A DNA stretch of 64,000 nt from Bacillus sp. EAC. GTDB lineage: Bacteria > Bacillota > Bacilli > Bacillales > Bacillaceae_G. The notes under the pieces were generated by a model, which worked only from the letters and a program-made list of their open reading frames with translations, did no database searches and was not told where the DNA came from. Shown piece by piece: positions 25,433-34,994 of the stretch; within the stretch, counting starts at the first letter, position 1, and each line of letters opens with the position of its first letter. Made by a program: the position numbers and the translations under genes. The DNA is taken from positions 62,001 through 126,000 of the forward strand of contig NZ_NCSY01000001.1 in assembly GCF_002156875.1 (NCBI RefSeq), given 5' to 3'.

Positions 25433-25555
25433 ATGATTACCCCTTTCAACTTTCTACAATATAATCTTATCGCATTGGAAATAGAACGAAAAGTATTAGT
25501 AATTAAGTAGATAGCTAACGTTCAAATTTACTATAGTTACCAATGAGAAAAAATA

Positions 25556-25587
25556 AAACAGATACCTCTTATTCAAGGTATCTGTTT
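25556..25587 (-). terminator. Terminator of the second large protease gene
   Basis: AAACAGATACCT / AGGTATCTGTTT perfect stem, T-rich on the minus strand. Confidence 0.7.
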
Positions 25588-25592
25588 CATTT

Positions 25593-28500
25593 TTAAGACT
25601 GAATGCCTAAGGCTTTTAAAATATTTTCAAGTGAATTACCTTTATACTTTTTAAGTGGTTTTGGTGCATTATCAGCATACTGATTTTGTAATAAGTAATT
25701 TTGTTGAACGAATTTCATATCATTTGAATCAACTTTACCATCAAAGTTAATATCTGTGCTTCGTTTGTTTGTTCCCCAATAGGTTTGAATCATGATCGCA
25801 TCTAGAATATCAATGACGTCGTCTTGGTTTACATCACCGGCTTTAATATCAAGTGCAGTAATATATTGATTTTTACCAAAAATAGTCCCATTATATTCAT
25901 AACCAATTTCAACTTTCTCTTTTGTAATGAAATGTCCTGGTATATTGAATTCAATTGTGAATGGTTCCTTACTTAATGGGAGTTTATCAAAAGAGTAATT
26001 TCCATAAGTCGTCATTGTCGAATTAAACTTTGTTCCTTTACTATCGTAAATATTAATTGCAGCACCTATTTTTGTCCAATCTTCCGTATAAGGATAACCA
26101 CCAGTTTCAGGATCTCCTACATAAAATCCTTGTGGAGTCAAATAACCATCTGCTACAGAGAACTGAGGGTACGTTTTAAAGCTATATCCAGCGTTTGCAA
26201 CTTCAATATTTTCATTTTTAGCATCCGTAACTGTAATGCTTGGATCAATTCTTGCACCAGTGTAAAATTCATTTTCAAGTACTTTTAACGTAACTTCTGC
26301 AATTACTTTATGGTCAAAATTTCCTGTTGTTTGCTTAAACTGTACCGTAACATCATCACCACTGACTCCTAGAGTAGCATTTTCTACAAGATCATTTGAT
26401 AGTTTAGCGCTTACGAGTTGAACAGACTTCATTCCATAATAGTCCCCAAAAGTCCATTTTGCATCTTTAATATCGTTTAAATTATCTAAAACTAGTTTAG
26501 CTTTTACAGTTTCACCAGATTTTGCAGTTCTAACGTCACTCGTAACATAAGTAACTGGTGTACCTTCTTTTACGAAGTAATATTCCTTAGTCTCTTTGTT
26601 CCCTGCATTATCATATCCATCGAAACGTAATGGAAGAACAGATAAGCTTTCATCCATAGCAATTTCATCTTTATACTTTCCATCCGAATCCATTGCAATT
26701 GGTGTAGATGGGAATGCCCATAGACCATAATAATAAACTAACCAATTGGAAGATTGATCAACATTTACTCCAAATTTTTTCATTTCATCAACTTTTGAAT
26801 CAGTAATTTGAATGTCAAATGGGTATGTTTTTTGTCCAGGTTGATATTCAATAAATGGAGATTCTCCATCAAGTGAGCTTTTAAAGCTTGGTGAATCTAA
26901 ATCAGTAAACAAATGTTGTGTCTCGGTAAATACTTTACCTGAAATACTTGTACCAATAAATTTTAATTTATAATGTCCAGGACGAATATTACTTATTTTA
27001 TCTGAAATAGGTTGTTTGTTATCCCCTGTAAATGAATAATACTGCCCATTAAAGCCAACAAGCCCGTAATCAACATTATCGTAACTACCCTCTAAATTAA
27101 CAGTGCCAACAAACCCAATGTCTTTTCCTGTTTCAGCATCTTGTAAAATGATATCCATACTTTTCATAGGGGCACGCAAGTTAAAATTAACATATACCCA
27201 TTGATAGCGCATAAAGTCCCATCCACCTTGATTTAATTGATCTGGGGAGTATGCGGGATTTAGAACTTTTACACTGTTAAAACCTTCTTCTGATGATCTG
27301 AAACTATATGGAATTCTATATACTTCTAAATTATTTTTATTATTTGTAAGTGTAATATATCCTTCGTAAATTCCTTTTTTAGCTTCTTTTGGGACAACCA
27401 AACTCGCATTGATTGTTTTTGTTGTTTTGCTATTGATGTCAATTTTGGTAGGAATATTTAGCTCTACTCCGTTTTCCTTTAAATTATTTGAACTTTTTGA
27501 TTCGGTTATCGAAACGCTAAATGATTTTTTTTCATTTTTATAGTTTGCAATTTTAATTGTTTTTGTAACATTAACCTTTCCACTTTCATAATGGTTATCG
27601 AAACTAAGACCACCAGTTAATTCTTTTACTTTCATTAGTCGCTCTGCTCCAGGTACAAAAGCTTTATCTTTTATTTGTATACTAAGTTCGGTATTTACAG
27701 CTTGGTAAGGATCGATTCTTCCCGCACCTACCTCAAATACGCTATAGTCACCCTTTAAAGGATCAGCAGTATTCATAAGAATTGATTTTATTTCTTCAGG
27801 TTGAAGCTCAGGATTTGCCTGTAGCATTAGAGCAGCGATACCTGCTGTAAAAGGAGTTGCCATTGAGGTTCCAGAGTATCTAGAATATGCAAAATCGTAA
27901 TTATCTTGATGCTCTGGGTCAATCATATAAGAGGGTACTGATGAAAGTACACTCACTCCTGGTGCAGTTACTTCTGGTTTCATGTCATAAGTTTGTCTCG
28001 CGGGACCTCGTGAGCTAAAATCAGCTAATTGATCGCCACCTGATTGTCTTTCTGAAAAATTTGAGAATGTAATATTAGTAGTGCCTTTTTCTAATAATGC
28101 CTTTACCTTCTCTCCATCAGCTTTTGTTAAAGCAAATGTCGGAACATAATTGATAGACTCTCCAATATTAATACCTATTTGACCATCGATATTATTATAA
28201 AGAAGAACGCCTACAGCTCCGTTTTGCTTCGCATTGATTACTTTTTCGTCAAGCGTAGAATCACCACGAGAAACAAGAGCAATTTTCCCTTTTAAATCTT
28301 TATCGGTATAGTCCCATGTATAGCCTAAGCCTACATCAACTATATCGTAGGATTTACTTTCCCAGTTTTGTAATTGGTCGGTATAGTGGCGGGCCATTCC
28401 AATTAATTCAAGATTTTCATTTCCAATTTTCCCGTTTAAGGTTGCTTCTGCCATTGGAACATCACTAGCACCAACGGTTAATGCTAATGCAGCCGAACCA

Positions 28501-29657
28501 GGTGATCCTAATGAATATTCATTCGGTCCGTCATTTCCTGCTGCAACAACTGCAGTAACACCATTTAAAACCGCATAATTGATTGCAGTACTTGTTGGGA
28601 AGTAGGGATCATTGACCGATGCTCCTAAAGAAAGGTTGATAACATCCATCCCATCTTCTACAGCTTTTTCAATCCCCTCAATTACAGCTTCCGAACTTCC
28701 TGAACCATAAGGACCAAGTACACGATATGCATATAAATCAACGTCTGGAGCAACTCCCTCAACAGTTATATTCTTATTCGTGGCTTGTCCAGCAATTGTG
28801 CCTGCTACATGAGTTCCATGCGAAGTATAGTAAGCAGATCCGTTGTACTCCGGATAACCAGATGCTTGCCAATCTTTATATGTTGTTTCCATTGGATCAT
28901 TGTCATTGTCTACAAAGTCGTACCCACCTTTATAGGCATCTTTCAAATCAGGATGATTGTAATCAATACCTGTATCGATTACGCCGACTTTAATTCCCTT
29001 TCCAGTTATACCTTCTTTATGTAATTTATCGACCTTTAGGTAGGAAAGTCCCTCTACCGAAGTACCAAGACTTGTATTCGTTTCATTGTTAGCATCAGTT
29101 TTGATTGGATCAATCTTAAATTCTTCGTCTTTATACACAGCCTTTACAACTTTAGACGTTAATAATTGTTTTACTTCATTTGCTGGGAGTGTCATTGCTA
29201 CGCCATTATATACTGTTTTAAATTCTGATGTGATACGGTGATTTGATTTTTTATTTTTGATTTTTGTGGATGGTAGAATGGAAATGACATCTTTACTAAA
29301 TTGATCGTGATCTTTTTGAACTTGTTCATCTGCTTGTTTTTTTGAAAGATTCTTTCCTTGTAAGGTTGCATCAAGTATTGCAACTTTGGATGGTTTAGAT
29401 TGAAATTGGACGATGACAGAAATTTCATTGTCATTTTTTAATTCTTCTTGATTAAACCCAATCGCTCCAAAACGATCAGTCACTTCTAATTGTTTCAGAG
29501 CATTCCTTTGTTCAGTTGTTAAAGATGAAAGTAAATCGTCAGTTTTAATATCAGCAGCACTTGCAAGTGTATTAAATGGCCTTCCCGTAGTCGGTAAAAT
29601 CAAACCCACTGTTAGTGTGAAAACTGCTAATTTTTTACTAAAAGTACTATTTTTCAT
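25593..29657 (-). CDS. Secreted subtilisin-like (S8) protease with PA and dockerin-like domains, paralogue 2
   Basis: 1354 residues. Signal peptide with likely cleavage after LASA (~34); inhibitor I9-like propeptide to ~185; catalytic Asp228 (GVIDTGIDYNHPDL), His280 (SHGTHVAGTIAG), Ser598 (YSGTSMATPFTAG); PA insert around 425-530 (GKIALVSRGDSTLDEKV). Fn3-like beta regions lead to a C-terminal dockerin-like module (GDVNQDDVIDILDAIMI, DINFDGKVDSNDM) and tail NILKALGIQS. Domain order is collinear with the protease at 14403-18569, so the pair arose by duplication. No cohesin or cellulosome gene is present, so the dockerin-like part probably acts in Ca-dependent folding or surface attachment. GTGGGTG is the weak ribosome binding site. 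Confidence 0.92.
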   Translation of the reverse strand: MKNSTFSKKLAVFTLTVGLILPTTGRPFNTLASAADIKTDDLLSSLTTEQRNALKQLEVTDRFGAIGFNQEELKNDNEISVIVQFQSKPSKVAILDATLQGKNLSKKQADEQVQKDHDQFSKDVISILPSTKIKNKKSNHRITSEFKTVYNGVAMTLPANEVKQLLTSKVVKAVYKDEEFKIDPIKTDANNETNTSLGTSVEGLSYLKVDKLHKEGITGKGIKVGVIDTGIDYNHPDLKDAYKGGYDFVDNDNDPMETTYKDWQASGYPEYNGSAYYTSHGTHVAGTIAGQATNKNITVEGVAPDVDLYAYRVLGPYGSGSSEAVIEGIEKAVEDGMDVINLSLGASVNDPYFPTSTAINYAVLNGVTAVVAAGNDGPNEYSLGSPGSAALALTVGASDVPMAEATLNGKIGNENLELIGMARHYTDQLQNWESKSYDIVDVGLGYTWDYTDKDLKGKIALVSRGDSTLDEKVINAKQNGAVGVLLYNNIDGQIGINIGESINYVPTFALTKADGEKVKALLEKGTTNITFSNFSERQSGGDQLADFSSRGPARQTYDMKPEVTAPGVSVLSSVPSYMIDPEHQDNYDFAYSRYSGTSMATPFTAGIAALMLQANPELQPEEIKSILMNTADPLKGDYSVFEVGAGRIDPYQAVNTELSIQIKDKAFVPGAERLMKVKELTGGLSFDNHYESGKVNVTKTIKIANYKNEKKSFSVSITESKSSNNLKENGVELNIPTKIDINSKTTKTINASLVVPKEAKKGIYEGYITLTNNKNNLEVYRIPYSFRSSEEGFNSVKVLNPAYSPDQLNQGGWDFMRYQWVYVNFNLRAPMKSMDIILQDAETGKDIGFVGTVNLEGSYDNVDYGLVGFNGQYYSFTGDNKQPISDKISNIRPGHYKLKFIGTSISGKVFTETQHLFTDLDSPSFKSSLDGESPFIEYQPGQKTYPFDIQITDSKVDEMKKFGVNVDQSSNWLVYYYGLWAFPSTPIAMDSDGKYKDEIAMDESLSVLPLRFDGYDNAGNKETKEYYFVKEGTPVTYVTSDVRTAKSGETVKAKLVLDNLNDIKDAKWTFGDYYGMKSVQLVSAKLSNDLVENATLGVSGDDVTVQFKQTTGNFDHKVIAEVTLKVLENEFYTGARIDPSITVTDAKNENIEVANAGYSFKTYPQFSVADGYLTPQGFYVGDPETGGYPYTEDWTKIGAAINIYDSKGTKFNSTMTTYGNYSFDKLPLSKEPFTIEFNIPGHFITKEKVEIGYEYNGTIFGKNQYITALDIKAGDVNQDDVIDILDAIMIQTYWGTNKRSTDINFDGKVDSNDMKFVQQNYLLQNQYADNAPKPLKKYKGNSLENILKALGIQS

Positions 29658-29765
29658 TCGACACCCACTTTCTGAATTTTTAAAGAAGTACTATAGAAAG
29701 AATATCCTATCTGAATTATCAGAATAATCTTATGATTAAATGTTAATGGCTTGACACTATTGCAG

Positions 29766-29883
29766 CAATGGGGGTTTTAAAATCAAAAATTCCCAACTTT
29801 TTACCTATGAGAAGTTAAAATTCAACAATTTTCGCTAGAGTTAAATGACAAATAAACACGAAAAAGTTCATTCAACTGGGGTT
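29766..29883 (-). promoter_or_regulatory. Upstream region shared by the two large proteases (copy 2)
   Basis: CAATGGGGGTTTT (29766-29778) and TGGGGTT (29877-29883), 111 bases apart as in copy 1 at 18660-18777, with ACTTTT and ACACGAA in the same register. The first box is 109 bases from the start codon. Confidence 0.6.
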
Positions 29884-29977
29884 ATTATAAAAATGAGTGT
29901 AAATAATTATATTTTGTTATCTTTGAAACGATTAAATGAAATGATTTTATGGTGCATACACACTATGTCAATTTCTT

Positions 29978-29986
29978 CATACGCTA
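29978..29986 (+). promoter_or_regulatory. Sigma-K/sigma-E-like -10 element
   Basis: CATACGCTA fits the sporulation mother-cell -10 pattern CATANNNTA exactly; an AC-containing stretch (ACAC) stands about 15 bases upstream. It is 28 bases from the start of the Pro/Gly-rich gene. Confidence 0.4.
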
Positions 29987-30014
29987 TTAAATACGAGTTA
30001 AAGGAGGTGTTTTA

Positions 30015-30338
30015 ATGGATTTTGATGCGTATTATAGGATTTTCCCTTCACAACCTGGATTTCCTGGACAACCGGGACAACAAGGTTCACAAGGACCAAC
30101 TGCCCCTCCACCATCATTTACTCCTCAACAACCAGCTACTGCCTTTGCAATCGATCCTGGATCAATTCGGATGTGCATACGTAGGAATACATTTGTATGG
30201 CTGAACAATGGTGAAAGTTTTTGGTTTTTCCCAACTTTTGTAGGTCGTACTTCAGTTTCAGGATTCAGATGGACTGGAAGATTTTGGATTATTTTCGGAA
30301 TCGATTTAAGAAGAATTAGTTCATTTACGTGTTTTTAA
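30015..30338 (+). CDS. Pro/Gly/Gln-rich protein with aromatic C-terminal domain, possibly spore-associated
   Basis: 107 residues. Residues ~10-45 are a collagen-like, Pro/Gly/Gln-rich stretch (GFPGQPGQQGSQG, PPPSFTPQQP). The C-terminal ~60 residues are rich in Phe, Trp and Arg (WLNNGESFWFFPTFVGRTSV, GFRWTGRFW) and end in Cys. No signal peptide. AAAGGAGGTG is five bases before the ATG. Composition and the sigma-K-like promoter suggest a coat or exosporium-associated protein; I cannot name the family. Ends in an exceptionally long terminator hairpin. Confidence 0.7.
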   Translation: MDFDAYYRIFPSQPGFPGQPGQQGSQGPTAPPPSFTPQQPATAFAIDPGSIRMCIRRNTFVWLNNGESFWFFPTFVGRTSVSGFRWTGRFWIIFGIDLRRISSFTCF

Positions 30339-30389
30339 AAACTATAGTAAAAAGCCTTGTATAAAATACAAGGCTTTTTACTATAGTTT
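30339..30389. terminator. 24-base perfect inverted repeat terminator
   Basis: The arms at 30339-30362 and 30366-30389 are exact complements with a three-base loop; the core AAAAAGCCTTGTAT / ATACAAGGCTTTTT is the terminator proper. Confidence 0.7.
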
Positions 30390-30496
30390 CAATAGATGAC
30401 TTGAACACTATGTTCAAGTCACACCAATCAGAAGTATCATTCATCACATAATAAATTACTTAGTCATTTCAAATTAGGTTGGAAAAATAAAAGAAA

Positions 30497-30529
30497 AAAA
30501 GCACTTCCAATACGTTTGGAAGTGCTTTT
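30497..30529 (-). terminator. Terminator of the MFS transporter gene
   Basis: AAAAGCACTTCCAA / TTGGAAGTGCTTTT perfect stem, T run on the minus strand, four bases from the stop. Confidence 0.7.
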
Positions 30530-30532
30530 AAG

Positions 30533-31765
30533 TTACCTTTCTGAGAGAGAACGAATTCGTCTTAATGATGGGAATAAGTACATCCAAAGTCCGGCAACTA
30601 TAATTGTTCCGAGACCACCGACAAATGCCGCTGGTACAGTTCCTATTAGTCCTGCCATCGTTCCAGATTCAAACTCACCAAGTTGATTAGAAGTACCAAT
30701 AAATAGCGAGTTGACTGCATTTACCCTACCTCTCATTTCGTCAGGAGTTTGTAATTGAACAAGTGATGATCTAATTACTACACTAACAACATCGGATGCT
30801 CCTATTAAAACTAAAGCAAATAATGAAACAAAAAGATTTGTAGAAACTGCAAATAACATTGTTGCTAGTCCAAAAATACAAAGTGCTCCGAAAAGTTTAG
30901 GACCAATCGATTTTTTTAGTGGAAATGAAGCTAATATAATCGACATCGATAATGCACCAATTGCGGGAGCAGTCCTCATTAAACCTAAACCCCATGGACC
31001 TGTTTGTAAAATATCTTGTGCAAATATCGGTAATAATGCTGTCGCTCCACCAAGTAGTACTGCAAAAAGGTCTAACGAGATCGTCCCTAATATAATTGGA
31101 TGTCGATAGACAAATTCCAAACCAGAAAATATTGACCGTATAGAAACCGGTTCCGATTTTCTAACTGTTCTTCGTTCGGTTTTAATTAAATATGTAAGAA
31201 TTGCTGAAACAAATAATGCGATTGTTACTGTACAATATACATATGTTTGCCCTAACGAAAAAAGTAATCCACCTAGTGATGGGCCAATGATTTGAGCAGT
31301 TTGCCCTGCGGAAGTACTCCAAGCAATGGCCTGCTGCAAAATATTATTTGGCACCAGTTGTGGAAGTAATGCTGAAGAAGACGGTCCCTCAAATGCACGA
31401 CATGCACCGAGGACTGAAGCGGCGATCAATATTTGTTCACGACCTAGCCAATTGGCAATATTACCATATAATAGAAGTCCTGCAATAAGAGCCTCAATAA
31501 TTTGGCACAAAAAAACAATTCTTTTTCTGTCAAAACGATCTGCTACCTGGCCAACAACCAATGTGAGCAGTACCATCGGAATAAATTGAGCAAGTCCAAC
31601 TAAACCAAGACTAAATGCATCATGAGTTATATCATACATTTGCCATCCAATTGCAACTGAAAGCATTTGGAAGGATGTCGACGACAACATTCGTGATGCC
31701 CAATACTTGGCAAAAGAAGGTTGCTTTAAAAGAATACCCTTAATACCCTTCAAAACTAATTTCAC
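30533..31765 (-). CDS. MFS transporter (MFS_3/EntS-like exporter)
   Basis: 410 residues, about 11-12 membrane helices. MFS signature loop GQVADRFDRKRI follows helix 2, and the second half repeats the pattern with MRGRVNAVNSLFIG. The N-terminus SRMLSSTSFQMLSVAIGWQM and the segment FEGPSSSALLPQLVP are typical of the MFS_3 group (enterobactin exporter EntS and relatives), so efflux of a small molecule is expected. Start codon uncertain: GTG at 31765 lies almost against GGG; TTG at 31753 is an alternative. Single gene. Confidence 0.87.
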   Translation of the reverse strand: MKLVLKGIKGILLKQPSFAKYWASRMLSSTSFQMLSVAIGWQMYDITHDAFSLGLVGLAQFIPMVLLTLVVGQVADRFDRKRIVFLCQIIEALIAGLLLYGNIANWLGREQILIAASVLGACRAFEGPSSSALLPQLVPNNILQQAIAWSTSAGQTAQIIGPSLGGLLFSLGQTYVYCTVTIALFVSAILTYLIKTERRTVRKSEPVSIRSIFSGLEFVYRHPIILGTISLDLFAVLLGGATALLPIFAQDILQTGPWGLGLMRTAPAIGALSMSIILASFPLKKSIGPKLFGALCIFGLATMLFAVSTNLFVSLFALVLIGASDVVSVVIRSSLVQLQTPDEMRGRVNAVNSLFIGTSNQLGEFESGTMAGLIGTVPAAFVGGLGTIIVAGLWMYLFPSLRRIRSLSER

Positions 31766-31856
31766 ACCCTTTTTCTAAAACACTTTAGAGAAGTTCACTT
31801 ATTTTTTATCCAAACATATTATACTATTTTTACATAATAATGAGTAAAAAATGAGA

Positions 31857-32062
31857 TTAATTATTGTTGTTATTTACAAATAGTCTACTAATTTTATTAA
31901 GAATAATCACAGATTTTTGATTTATAATAACCTCTACTTTACTATTTGTGTCATTTAATCCTCCATTGTAAAAGTTAAATCACTTAGCTTCATTAGCAAC
32001 TCCCTCAGTAGTTTCGAATCTACCGTTCCAAGTATCTTCTTTAGCAACAGTTTACTTTAACA
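31857..32062 (-). pseudogene. Degenerate coding remnant with in-frame stops
   Basis: In one frame the minus strand reads VAKEDTWNGRFETTEGV ... NEAK, TGA, FNFYNGGLNDTNSKVEVI, then INQKSVIILNKISRLF to a TAA at 31857; a TAA also interrupts it near 32050. The residues look like a secreted or exported protein rather than random AT-rich translation, but no start or ribosome binding site remains. Family not recognised. Confidence 0.3.
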
Positions 32063-32209
32063 TAACCTTTTAAAAAAAATCTTTTAGATAAGGGCCCTGA
32101 AATGAAATGATTTTATACGGTTTTTTTAGAAATTGAGTAATGACTAAAAAAGAGTTTATTAATTAAGTGAGTGTATAATTTATGAATACATACTAGCTGT
32201 AAATTTAAA

Positions 32210-32245
32210 AAGCCGTTTTGCCATCCTATAATGGTAAAACAGCCT
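32210..32245 (-). terminator. Terminator of the phosphatase gene
   Basis: GCCGTTTTGCCAT / ATGGTAAAACAGC stem with two G-U pairs, 22 bases from the stop codon. Confidence 0.6.
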
Positions 32246-32263
32246 TGTTTTATTTTACTACAA

Positions 32264-32692
32264 TCATTTATTTGGAAAAATTTCTTTCATTGCATTTTTC
32301 ATTTCAGAATTAAATTTAATAGTTGGACGAATTAATTTAACCTTTTCTTCAGCTTCTTCAATTGTTTTCGCTTCATCGAGTGCAAGTAAAGTACCTATTG
32401 CTAATGTACCGGCACGAGTATTACCGCCTCCACAATGAAAATAAACATTTTGATCATTTTTGAAAGCATTCACTACATTGTCAATAGCATCCTTTAACGA
32501 TTCACTTTGATGTTCTTTTTCATCCACGATTGGACTATGTACTCGATTATATTCTTCGTCTACTTCGTATTTTTTAGCACGTAAATCAAAAACAATGTCT
32601 ACGTTTTCATTTGATAACATTTCACTAACCTCGTCTACGCCACCAAAATAAATTCGATTTTTAATTAATTCCTGATAATTCTTATTAGACAT
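32264..32692 (-). CDS. Dual-specificity/tyrosine phosphatase-like protein
   Basis: 142 residues. The signature HCGGGNTRAG is a CX5R phosphatase loop with Cys nucleophile and Arg; the general acid is probably one of the Asp residues in the VDEEYNRVHSPIVDEKE region upstream. Length fits small bacterial DSP-like phosphatases. Target unknown; could act on phospho-Tyr/Ser or a small phosphorylated compound. GGGGG about nine bases before the ATG. Monocistronic. Confidence 0.78.
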   Translation of the reverse strand: MSNKNYQELIKNRIYFGGVDEVSEMLSNENVDIVFDLRAKKYEVDEEYNRVHSPIVDEKEHQSESLKDAIDNVVNAFKNDQNVYFHCGGGNTRAGTLAIGTLLALDEAKTIEEAEEKVKLIRPTIKFNSEMKNAMKEIFPNK

Positions 32693-32911
32693 GTTAATTT
32701 GCCCCCAAAATTTTATAATTGCGATTCAAATGTATGGTTTGTTCAACATCCATCTTATCATGTTTGAAATAAAATATTCATTATAAAAAAATAAGACGGA
32801 TACCGTTAAATTTGACGGACTGCTTTTTTATTGTTAAATGTTTAATTCATCTTACTAGTTATTTGTCGATGAAGCGTCATAATTACATTTCTCATATTCT
32901 CATAAATAAAA

Positions 32912-32941
32912 AGCTGGTTCTACCAATTTGATAGTACCAGC
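32912..32941 (-). terminator. Terminator of the methylmalonyl-CoA operon
   Basis: GCTGGTTCTA / TAGTACCAGC with one mismatch, TTTTTATT on the minus strand. Confidence 0.6.
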
Positions 32942-33001
32942 ATATTTAACATTTATATAATACTGATTTATTTGTTCAAAACTTCTTATAGACTACTAAA
33001 C

Positions 33002-34552
33002 TTATAAAGGCATATTACCATGTTTTTTCTTTGGTCTTGTCTCACTTTTTGTTCGTAACATTTCTAATGACTGAATGAGTACTTTTCGAGTTTCTCTTGG
33101 ATCAATAACATCATCGACCATACCGTGAGAAGCCGCAACATAAGGGTTGGCAAACATGTCTCTGTATTCTGAAATTTTTTCATTTCTCGTCGTAGTTGGA
33201 TCTATACTTTGATTAATTTCTTTTGCGAAAATGATATTCGCCGCACCTTCTGGCCCCATTACAGCTATTTCAGCATTTGGCCAAGCATACACTACATCAG
33301 CACCAATCGCTTTTGAATTCATAGCCACATATGCTCCACCATAAGCTTTTCTTAAAATTACTGTAATTTTTGGCACAGTTGCCTCAGAGTATGCATAAAG
33401 AATTTTTGCACCATGCCGAATAATTCCACCATGTTCTTGATTCACTCCTGGGAAAAATCCCGTCACATCTTCAAATGTGATCAAAGGGATATTAAATGAA
33501 TCACAGAAACGAATGAATCTCGAAAGTTTATCAGAAGAATTAATATCTAGTCCCCCTGCCATTACTTTAGGCTGGTTTGCAATAATACCAATACTATGGC
33601 CATCTATTCGTGCAAACCCAACTACGATATTTTTAGCAAAACTCGATTGAACTTCCATAAAGTCCCTGTGATCGACTATTTCTTCGATTACTTTTCTTAC
33701 ATCGTAGACTTTTGTTGCTTGAATCGGTACGATATCGATTAATTCTTCACGCCAATCATCATTTTCAAAATAAGGAACACTTTGAGGGCTCTCATTATTA
33801 TTTTGTGGCAAGAAACTTATTAATCTTCTTACTTGCTCTAGAATTTCAGGTTCTGATTCTTCAGTGAAATGTGCGCATCCGCTTATTGAAGAATGGACTT
33901 TTGCTCCACCAAGATTTTCAGTCGAGATCTTTTCTCCAGTTATCGTTTCAATTACTTTTGGACCAGTAATAAACATTTGACTAGTTTTTTCAACCATAAA
34001 CACAAAGTCTGTAATTGCTGGAGAATAAACTGCTCCCCCTGCACATGGACCCATAATTACTGAAATTTGAGGAATTACACCTGAATAAATCGAATTTCGG
34101 TAGAATATATGTCCATAACCATCTAGAGAAACGACACCTTCTTGAATTCTTGCACCGCCTGAATCATTTAATCCAATGATTGGAGCACCGACTTTTGCAG
34201 CTAAATCCATAATTTTTGAAATTTTAATCGCATGCATCTCTCCCAATGCCCCACCAAATACGGTGAAATCTTGAGCAAAAACATAAATTAATCGACCGTG
34301 AACTTTACCGTAACCAGTAACAACTCCTTCGCCTGGACTCTCTAGTTTATCCATCCCAAAATTCGTGGCACGATGTTTAATAAATGGATTCAATTCCACA
34401 AATGAGTCTTCATCTAACAGTAAATCAATACGTTCCCTTGCTGTTAATTTCCCACGATTATGCTGAGAGTCAATTCGATCATCTCCACCGCCAAGTTCGA
34501 TTTTTCGTTTTCGATCCATTAACTCATTTATTTTCTCGTATGCAGTTGTCAT
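33002..34552 (-). CDS. Acyl-CoA carboxylase carboxyltransferase (propionyl-CoA carboxylase beta-like)
   Basis: About 516 residues. Crotonase-fold carboxyltransferase with N-terminal KLTARERIDLLLDEDSF, oxyanion-type GPCAGGAVYSPA in the N-half and RKAYGGAYVAMNSK and GPEGAANIIF in the C-half, the pattern of PccB/MmdA/YqjD. It would move carboxyl between biotin and propionyl-CoA/methylmalonyl-CoA. No biotin carboxylase gene is in the window and the only carrier-like neighbour lacks the biotinyl Lys. Start chosen at the ATG at 34552, one base after the epimerase stop, matching the family N-terminus; the ATG at 34564 overlaps the epimerase and abuts the ribosome binding site. Last gene of the operon. 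Confidence 0.88.
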   Translation of the reverse strand: MTTAYEKINELMDRKRKIELGGGDDRIDSQHNRGKLTARERIDLLLDEDSFVELNPFIKHRATNFGMDKLESPGEGVVTGYGKVHGRLIYVFAQDFTVFGGALGEMHAIKISKIMDLAAKVGAPIIGLNDSGGARIQEGVVSLDGYGHIFYRNSIYSGVIPQISVIMGPCAGGAVYSPAITDFVFMVEKTSQMFITGPKVIETITGEKISTENLGGAKVHSSISGCAHFTEESEPEILEQVRRLISFLPQNNNESPQSVPYFENDDWREELIDIVPIQATKVYDVRKVIEEIVDHRDFMEVQSSFAKNIVVGFARIDGHSIGIIANQPKVMAGGLDINSSDKLSRFIRFCDSFNIPLITFEDVTGFFPGVNQEHGGIIRHGAKILYAYSEATVPKITVILRKAYGGAYVAMNSKAIGADVVYAWPNAEIAVMGPEGAANIIFAKEINQSIDPTTTRNEKISEYRDMFANPYVAASHGMVDDVIDPRETRKVLIQSLEMLRTKSETRPKKKHGNMPL

Positions 34553-34553
34553 A

Positions 34554-34994
34554 TTATTCAACATCCTCTCTATCTATATTCGATGCTGGTTGGCATAATT
34601 CAAATAGAACTTTATTCGTTGAGCTCGGGTGTAGAAATGCAACTAAACTTCCATGTGCACCCTCTTTAGGAACTTCATTTATTAGTTTAATGCCTTGTTT
34701 TCGAATGACGTCCAACTGCTTTTCACAATTATCAGTTTGAAGTGCTATGTGATGGATACCTTCACCCTTTTTCTCAATAAATCGGGCAATTGGACTATCA
34801 GGGCTAGTTGCTTCTAAAAGTTCGATTGTAATTTCACCTATTTCAATAAAAGCGACACGAACACTCTCGCTTTCTACCGTTTCAATTCCAACTAATTTTA
34901 AACCAAGTATATCTGTATAAAATGGGATAGAAGAGTCTAAATCTTTTACTGCAATACCAATATGATTAATTTGATTAGGCTTTATCTCTTGCAT
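34554..34994 (-). CDS. mce: Methylmalonyl-CoA epimerase
   Basis: About 146 residues, vicinal oxygen chelate fold. Metal ligands are the His in INHIGIAVKDL, the His pair in GIHHIALQT and the Glu in VLFELCQP. It interconverts (S)- and (R)-methylmalonyl-CoA between the carboxyltransferase and the mutase. ATG at 34994 has AAGGAG eight bases upstream; it overlaps the end of meaB by 20 bases, so translation is coupled. Confidence 0.92.
   Translation of the reverse strand: MQEIKPNQINHIGIAVKDLDSSIPFYTDILGLKLVGIETVESESVRVAFIEIGEITIELLEATSPDSPIARFIEKKGEGIHHIALQTDNCEKQLDVIRKQGIKLINEVPKEGAHGSLVAFLHPSSTNKVLFELCQPASNIDREDVE

Noticed and set aside
30398-30420. GACTTGAACA / TGTTCAAGTC palindrome considered as a terminator or operator
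   Set aside because: No T run and no promoter next to it; function cannot be supported.
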